Shown here: piece after piece, positions 58,431-64,000 of the stretch
Numbering within the stretch: position 1 is the stretch's first letter
How the letters are laid out: every line of letters starts with the position of its first letter
Source: Torymus aiolomorphi
Taxonomy: Eukaryota > Arthropoda > Insecta > Hymenoptera > Torymidae
Direction of reading: 5' to 3'
DNA length: 64,000 nt
NCBI GenBank assembly: GCA_036365515.1
Contig: CM070877.1
Span: forward strand, 88,173,522 to 88,237,521
Made by a program: the position numbers and the translations under genes
The notes under the pieces: generated by a model
What the model was told of the DNA's origin: nothing
What the model saw: the letters and a program-made list of their open reading frames with translations, nothing else
Databases searched by the model: none

Positions 58431-60063
58431 AGCATCATGCGGCCCGTGGCCAGCGGCGTTTCCCGAGCAGCTGCGGTTCTTGGCCAGCGGCTATATTTTA
58501 TGAGTGAACATATTACAAATTAAAGTTAATAGAGACATTGTAAGAGAGGAGGGATGTAAGCCCCAACCATCGCCCACATCTGTGAGGTGCTCCACTTAAT
58601 TAATACCTCTCCATAAAATATCACCTCTTACAATATCTACTGAAAACGAACAGTCTCTGAAACTTCTTCCCAATCCATCAAAGTAGTACAACTTCATTAA
58701 TTTTACATTATGTAGAGCACATAAAGCCTCATTTTTCCATTGTGATTGGTGCATATAGTCACTTCCTTGTCTTGGGAAATCCTTAGCTGGATAACCACAC
58801 TCTTCTAAATTAACAATTTGTTGGAAACTCCACCGCTTTTGCATTCATTGTTGTATTTGGTGGGTTTGCATTCATTGTTGTATTTGTATAGAGGTGGGAT
58901 GATATGGATCCTTGATGGGGCAATATGGGCATTTTCGCTATTAAAAATATTAATCGAACTTTGAAAAAAACTGCAACACGCTTAAAGGTTTCAGCGATTC
59001 TCCGCCTACAAATAAGTACACTTCATTATTTACATTACTGCAAAGATATTGAAATGTATTAATCTGAAGAAAGCGAATACCCCATGCGGTTTGGAGGTGG
59101 GGCATTATGGGTTTTCCGTGTAAATCAAATGGAGCCAGTCGGCCATGTTGCAAAAAAGTTTTAAGTGGTGTTATATGGGGTACTTTATTTTTTAAATTAT
59201 TTATACTCGACTGTTTCAGTTTCTACCACTTCCAATACATTTGTTACAAATTCAACAATAACCTCAAAATTTGCAGCTAAAAATCGCCCCACCTTCCCCT
59301 AGCATCTTAAGAGTCTCAGGAATAATCGTACCGATGAGGGTCTAGTCAAAATCGCATGATGAACACGGGATTCCATGGTAGTAATGCTCCAAACATAGAT
59401 TCTCTTCTCTATACTTATCTGTAAGTCTCTTCCATGGAAACAGCTCTTTGAAGAGACAGTGGTTCACTATTGTCCATTAGAGAGAGTAATTCCTTCAAGA
59501 TGAAGTTATTCCCTGGCTGTTTTGAAACCTTACATATCCATCACATACTATATCATATTGGAATCTTTTATACCCCTTTGTCTCGAAAAGATTTTATGTA
59601 TTGGATGAATATTTTTGTGGGTATTTTTTCCAATATGATTCGTATTCTCCTTCTTCTCAAACCTTCTCAAACCAAGGGAAGTTGTACTACGCTTTGACCC
59701 ATATCACTCTCGACGTGGCAGAAGAATGAGCACTACATGCTCGAGATATCATTTTATATCCCCTCCACTTTCCCTACCACCATCTATCAGGAGCCTTCGG
59801 AACTGCAACGAGCTGTGATTGGTTCCCCACCGCTCTAAACAAGCTTCTTCGCATCTCCACTGAGGGGATATTTTATGGAGAGGTATTAATTAAGTGGAGT
59901 ATATCACAGATGTGGGCGATGGTTGTGGCCTACATCCCTCCTCTCTTACAATGTCTCTATTAACTTTAATTTGTAATATGTTCACTCATAAAATATAGCT
60001 GCTGGCTGAGAGCCGCAGCTGCTCGGAAAACGCCGCTGGCCGCGGGCCGCACGATGCTCAGGT
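58431..60063. mobile_element. Core of a Foldback-like element, 190-bp inverted repeats
   Basis: 58433-58622 and 59872-60062 are inverted repeats of about 90% identity, beginning CCTCGAGCATC and CCTGAGCATC. Outside them the minisatellite is also inverted, so the terminal repeats extend outward. The 1.25-kb centre holds only short frames (58596-58844, 58950-59153, 59470-59697) with no recognisable domain. Confidence 0.75.
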
Positions 60064-60478
60064 AATTAGAGTGACATCTTTTTCATGTCATAGAGTGACA
60101 CCATTTCGAACTTTTATGTTATAGAGTGACACCTTTTTTATCTTACAGAGGGACACCTTTTTTATGTTATAGAGTAACATCTTTTTTATGTCACAGAGTG
60201 ACACCTTTTTATGTTATAGAGTAACATCTTTTTCATGTCATAGAGTAGTACCTTTTTATGTCATAGAGTATCACCTTGAGATAAAGAGTGCTATGTTTTT
60301 ATACTTTTATGCTATAGAGTTACACCTTTTTATGCCATAGAGTAACACCTTTTTGTGGTATGGAGTAACACCTTTGATTTTTTATGTGATAGCCTAACAC
60401 CTTTTTTGTGATATAGTGTATCACCTTTCTTACGTTATAGTCTAACACTTTTTTATGTCATAGAGTAACACCTTTTTT
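60064..60478. repeat. Same minisatellite, plus-orientation block
   Basis: About 17 copies, opposite in orientation to 57716-58430, forming the right outer arm. Confidence 0.95.
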
Positions 60479-60679
60479 CTATAAAATGGCTAAATTGATC
60501 TCCACGAGCAAATTCTCTTACAGTTAGTCGTAATACCTTTCCCAAATCGAAATAGTGTGCTACATTTTTATAGCCCGCACTATTTGATAGAAAATTTTAG
60601 CACACGGCGACACTGGTAAGAGAAGTATAGAAAATACTTTAATAAAAATTACAAATTTACAAAATACAGGGAACTGAAA

Positions 60680-60745
60680 TGCGTTTCGTCCTTAGTCGTA
60701 CCGGGTGGACTCATCAGGAAGATCCCGGTAGACTTATCTTCGACG
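60680..60745 (-). ncRNA. Hammerhead ribozyme, minus-strand copy
   Basis: Complementary to 61077-61142 apart from one or two loop bases. All core nucleotides are retained. Confidence 0.85.
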
Positions 60746-61076
60746 CCGAAAATAAATGTTACTTGGATTTATTTAAGGAAGTTGGAAAGTGATTTTATTT
60801 GTGGAAGCCAAGAAGTGGCAGCCACCTGGTGGATAAAGTAACAAAGATACAGATATAAATAAAATTTAGGCATGTTTGTGATCCAATGCCGTTTAAGTTT
60901 CTTAATAAATTTTATACGCTCATAATAATATAGTTCTATAAAATGGCTAAATTGATCTCCACGAGCAAATTCTCTTACAGTTAGTCGTAATACCTTTCCC
61001 AAATCGAAATAGTGTGCTACATTTTTATAGCCCGCACTATTTGATAGAAAATTTTAGCACACGGCGTTTATTTTCG

Positions 61077-61142
61077 GCGTCGAAGATAAGTCTACCGGGA
61101 TCTTCCTGATGAGTCCACCGGGTACGACTAAGGACGAAACGC
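61077..61142 (+). ncRNA. Hammerhead ribozyme, plus-strand copy
   Basis: Stem III GCG/CGC (61077-61079 and 61140-61142); cleavage triplet GUC (61079-61081). Stem I is GAAGAU/AUCUUC (61082-61087 and 61100-61105). The core CUGAUGA is at 61106-61112. Stem II is GUCC/GGAC (61113-61116 and 61132-61135), with G-C next to the core, then GAAA at 61136-61139. Every conserved core position is met. Because stem III is the open end, it is type III. Both loops contain ACCGGG. Confidence 0.9.
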
Positions 61143-61218
61143 ATTTCAGTTCCCTGTATTTTGTAAATTTGTAATTTTTATTAAAGTATTTTCTATACAT
61201 CTCTTACCAGTGTCGCCG

Positions 61219-61379
61219 TACTCTATAATTGTACGATCGCGTCCTGCCTTACCTTAGGTGGTTCGGCAGTTGAGCTGAACTTTTTGTTTTGTTTTAAAAT
61301 TGCGTTATCGTTAAAATCTTGAGTTTATCTGAGGATCTAGGTTACTGAGAAATAAAAGACGGTTGTAGGGGAAAAAGCC
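61219..61379. other. Short unassigned stretch
   Basis: No feature recognised before the BEL LTR. Confidence 0.4.
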
Positions 61380-62054
61380 TGTAACGGCATAAAAACCCCT
61401 TTTTAATTTGAAAATGATCTTATACAGTGGAGTGACGAGCACGCCGGTCCCGGGCGTCCGTTTGTAAAACAATGGCCGTCAAGGCCCACACACATTCAAT
61501 CTACCATCTACTTATAACCTTCCGCTAGAACATGCTGCACATACTCAATCCTTTCTCTCACACCACAATGCACGATTGCGGCATTCGTTGGGAATCCCTA
61601 CCCGTAAGGGTGAACAAATAACGCACGATAGATTGAGAGATTCGTTGGAATCTCCACCTGTAAAGGTGAACAAGAACGCACGATCGATTGTGAGATTCGT
61701 TAGAATTTCTACCCGTAAGGGTGAAGTAAATAACGCACGATAGATTAAGAGATTCGTTGGAATCTCTACCGGTAAAGGTACGCACGGCAACATTCAATTG
61801 AGATGCGCGAGGGAGCTCCGCACGCTTCGATTAGTCGTTGACTACTCGTAACCCGCCGGAAGCCGCGCAAAATCTTGCACGTGCACACCGGTTAGCGCGC
61901 AGCGCCGTCAAGTGCTGCCATCATGGAGAAACCATCGGCGCGCTCCCGCGGGCATGTTGACACACCTACTACACATAGACGCTTGCATTGGGCACGCATG
62001 CGCCATCTCGTAAACATTTATCACCGTATATTACAAAAATGTTACGACGTAACA
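61380..62054 (-). repeat. BEL/Pao 3' LTR
   Basis: On the minus strand it begins TGTTACGTCGTAACA and ends ATGCCGTTACA, 675 bp, directly after a purine tract. The element's 5' LTR is outside the window. Confidence 0.8.
61571..61790. repeat. Four 53-57-bp tandem repeats in the LTR
   Basis: Units start at 61571, 61624, 61679 and 61736 with CACGAT, then GATTCGTTGGAATC and a CCCGTAAGGGTG-like segment. Confidence 0.85.
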
Positions 62055-62066
62055 TACTCCCCGCAA
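62055..62066 (-). promoter_or_regulatory. BEL/Pao polypurine tract
   Basis: GCGGGGAGTA lies next to the LTR start on the minus strand. Confidence 0.6.
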
Positions 62067-62322
62067 GAGCTGAGAAATGGATTACTTTATAATCCATAGA
62101 GCAGTGTTAGAACTAACTAAGCTCGTGATAAAATAAACAAAACTTAATTCTTAACAGAATGTTATATACACAAGAAAAATGCGCGAATTACTAATATGAG
62201 TACTCAAGAATATTGAGTTGAACATTGAAATTTGGTCTACGTGATAGTTTGGAAACTATGCAAGTAGAGTCAGTTTCCTTTGGAGTGACTGCTCTTATGA
62301 TTTTGCTCTTTCTAAATTTAGG
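62067..62322 (-). other. BEL/Pao 3' untranslated region
   Basis: Between the pol stop and the purine tract; no gene seen. Confidence 0.6.
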
Positions 62323-63990
62323 TTAACCTACAGGTAACATACAAAGCCGCATAATGTTGCGTTTGTAAACGCCGTTCGCAGTTTTCACTGTTGCGACTCG
62401 AGCGATGCCGTCGCTCCCAGGATGTACCTCAAGAATCACACTCAGTGGCCATCGTGCGCATCCATGATTATCCTCCATTAGTATAACTACCATTCCCTGC
62501 TTCAATTCAGTTGAAGATGTATACCATTTCAGACGAGTTTGCAACTCGTTGAGATATTCTCTATGCCACTTCTTCCAGAAGTCCTGCCTGGCCTTGATGA
62601 CGAATTTGTAGACTGAAAGTCGATTGTCAGGAACTGAAACAAGATTATGTTCTGGTAAAAAATTGAAAGGTCTGCCTATGAGTAAATGGGCAGGGGTAAT
62701 TGCAATATGATCATTAGGGTCAGAAGAGAGTGTGTACAATGGTCTAGAATTTAAGATAGCCTCAATCTCGATCAACAAGGTATTAAGTTGCTCATAAGTG
62801 AGTCTTTGATCCTTCAATACACGTTTGAGGTGATGCTTGAAGCTTTTCACCGCTGCTTCCCAAAGACCACCAAAATGAGGAGACAAAGGAGGATTAAAGT
62901 GCCATTGAATGCGTTTAGCTGACGCATAATTTTCAATGGCTTGTGTAAAATTGCCATCTTTGAACAAATTGTAAATTTCAAGAAGTTCTCTATTGGCTCC
63001 AACAAAATTTGTGCCATTGTCAGAGTATACGTGTTCTGGAACACCTCTCCGACTTATAAACCTTCGTAAGGCAGCTAGGAAGCCTTCACTTGAGAGATCG
63101 GTTGCGAGCTCGATATGAACGGCTTTCGAGGCCATACAGACAAACACACAACCATAAGTCTTAATAAAACTCCTATTACGATCTTTCTTTTCCTTGATTA
63201 ACATAGGCCCGAAAAAATCTACACCAGTACACCAAAAAGCTGGAGCTTCTGTTATCCTTGGCTCGGGTAAGTCAGCCATTTGCGCATACATCATTCGGGG
63301 TTTTTGATGAATGCATTCGATGCATCGATGAATGATGCTTCGGACTTGATTTTTCCCATTCAAAATCCAAAAACGCTCTCGTACCGCGTACAGGGTTGAT
63401 TGGATGCCAGCGTGAAGATTTCTTTCGTGTATGTCACGAATGACCAGATCAGACACATGATGCTTACTGGGAAGCAAAATGGGGTGTTTTTGATCAAAGA
63501 CTAACCTCGCCCTTTTCAAACGACCGCCTACTCGTATCAGACCATTTTTGTCCATGAAAGGATTTATCTCATCAAATTTGGTCTTCTTTCGAAATGGGAC
63601 TGATATTGTTCCTGGCTCGATTTCTTGTGCAGTTTTGAGGAGCTTAATCTCCTTAGCGAAACTTTCATGTTGGATCATAATGAGGATTTTACGCTCAGCT
63701 AGACTGAGCTCCGAACACAACAAAGGGGGAACTAAATTTGTCATTCTTCTCATCTTATCCCTGTTGTTGACAATCTCTGGAAATAGACGAGTACGTTTTC
63801 CTTGGAGTTTGATACCTTTCCAACGAAGAACGTAAGCTATCGTGCGAACAAGCTGTTGATATTTGGAAAAGGGCGGATAAATATCGCTGAATGATGAGGT
63901 TGTAAGTAAACAAACTCCTTCCCTGACACCAGGTAGTTCGGCTATAGGAGATTCCACTGAAGAAGGCCAGTCCACCTCTGGAAGAATCAA
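62323..63990 (-). CDS. BEL/Pao Pol, integrase end (partial)
   Basis: The 555-residue uninterrupted frame is open at the window edge, so the real start lies beyond 64000 and the first residues are the end of an RNase H/linker region. The integrase zinc region has RDIHERNLHAG and RCIECIHQK (H-H-C-C). The core catalytic residues are in GVDFFGPML, YSDNGTNFVGA and FGGLWEAAVKSF (D, D, E). The C-terminal domain of the DUF5641 type follows: WKKWHREYLNELQTRLKW, GMVVILMEDN, then VYKRNIMRLCMLPVG. The order and length are typical of Pao integrases. No stop or catalytic change is visible, and an LTR follows in the right place. It would insert the element's cDNA in the nucleus. Confidence 0.93.
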   Translation of the reverse strand: MILPEVDWPSSVESPIAELPGVREGVCLLTTSSFSDIYPPFSKYQQLVRTIAYVLRWKGIKLQGKRTRLFPEIVNNRDKMRRMTNLVPPLLCSELSLAERKILIMIQHESFAKEIKLLKTAQEIEPGTISVPFRKKTKFDEINPFMDKNGLIRVGGRLKRARLVFDQKHPILLPSKHHVSDLVIRDIHERNLHAGIQSTLYAVRERFWILNGKNQVRSIIHRCIECIHQKPRMMYAQMADLPEPRITEAPAFWCTGVDFFGPMLIKEKKDRNRSFIKTYGCVFVCMASKAVHIELATDLSSEGFLAALRRFISRRGVPEHVYSDNGTNFVGANRELLEIYNLFKDGNFTQAIENYASAKRIQWHFNPPLSPHFGGLWEAAVKSFKHHLKRVLKDQRLTYEQLNTLLIEIEAILNSRPLYTLSSDPNDHIAITPAHLLIGRPFNFLPEHNLVSVPDNRLSVYKFVIKARQDFWKKWHREYLNELQTRLKWYTSSTELKQGMVVILMEDNHGCARWPLSVILEVHPGSDGIARVATVKTANGVYKRNIMRLCMLPVG

Positions 63991-64000
63991 CCAGCTAGGG

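Larger units (their letters stand above)
60479..61218. mobile_element. Small repeat element carrying two hammerhead ribozymes
   Basis: A 131-bp direct repeat (60479-60609 and 60935-61066) is followed each time by one arm of a 150-bp inverted repeat (60605-60754 and 61068-61218). The arms carry the ribozymes. A 78-residue frame at 60769-61002, minus strand, has no known domain. It may be a PLE or retrozyme-like remnant. Confidence 0.75.

Noticed and set aside
56233..60478. CRISPR-like array
   Set aside because: Repeats are adjacent without unique spacers, degenerate and eukaryotic in context; this is a minisatellite.
61545..61797. Two overlapping repeat-containing frames
   Set aside because: They are translations of the BEL LTR tandem repeat.

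Overview
This window looks like heterochromatin-like DNA from an arthropod, most probably an insect. The evidence is the AT-rich background, an animal mariner, APE-type LINEs, insect-style Copia, Gypsy and BEL/Pao elements, many Penelope-like elements (PLEs) and abundant microsatellites. I found no host gene, tRNA or rRNA. Almost every supportable feature is a mobile element or a tandem repeat, and many elements are nested inside others.

Layout. 0-3.4 kb: a 174-bp tandem repeat, a solo Copia-type LTR (1311-1595), a stray transposon TIR (2039-2268) and the 3' part of PLE-A. 3.4-12.4 kb: a complete Copia element (Copia-1, 3423-12393, TSD AGTTG, LTRs about 98.5% identical). It is inserted in PLE-A and itself carries an intact mariner (5003-6296). 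12.4-25.2 kb: the rest of PLE-A, then a long inverted-repeat element whose left arm is split by a decayed 10.4-kb Gypsy element (13414-23842, minus strand, TSD AAAG). 25.2-30.8 kb: a dispersed repeat, a broken LINE, and a satellite with four-monomer higher-order structure. 30.8-41.06 kb: PLE-B (minus strand), interrupted by three later insertions. These are an unclassified DNA transposon with 600-bp TIRs (31051-34593), a solo LTR (36804-37875, TSD TCGG) and PLE-C (38108-40726, 12-bp TSD).

41.06-46.84 kb: Copia-2 (minus strand), cut by PLE-B inside its reverse transcriptase and holding a 2.4-kb LTR-like insert in gag (43719-46154, TSD AATT). 46.84-50.46 kb: PLE-E (plus strand), split by PLE-D (47445-50133, 12-bp TSD). 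50.9-54.5 kb: a DDE transposase relic, a second copy of the dispersed repeat carrying a palindromic MITE (51686-52015), a long CA-type microsatellite and a LINE 3' end. 55.1-56.15 kb: an unrecognised, once-broken reading frame. 56.2-60.5 kb: a 23-25-bp minisatellite in alternating orientations around a core with 190-bp inverted repeats, resembling a Foldback element. 60.5-61.2 kb: a small inverted-repeat element carrying two canonical hammerhead ribozyme motifs. 61.38-64 kb: the 3' LTR and intact integrase end of a BEL/Pao element that runs off the window.

The elements do not form a pathway; they act separately as selfish DNA. Intact coding remains only in the mariner transposase, the Copia-1 gag, parts of PLE-B and PLE-C, the Copia-2 integrase ORF and the BEL integrase. 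The most notable observations are the hammerhead pair at 60.7 and 61.1 kb, hammerhead-like motifs in the PLE ends, the unclassified TIR transposon with an in-window related empty site, a candidate spliced gag start in Copia-1, a roughly ten-fold excess of CAGAG in Copia-1, and the Foldback-like minisatellite element.
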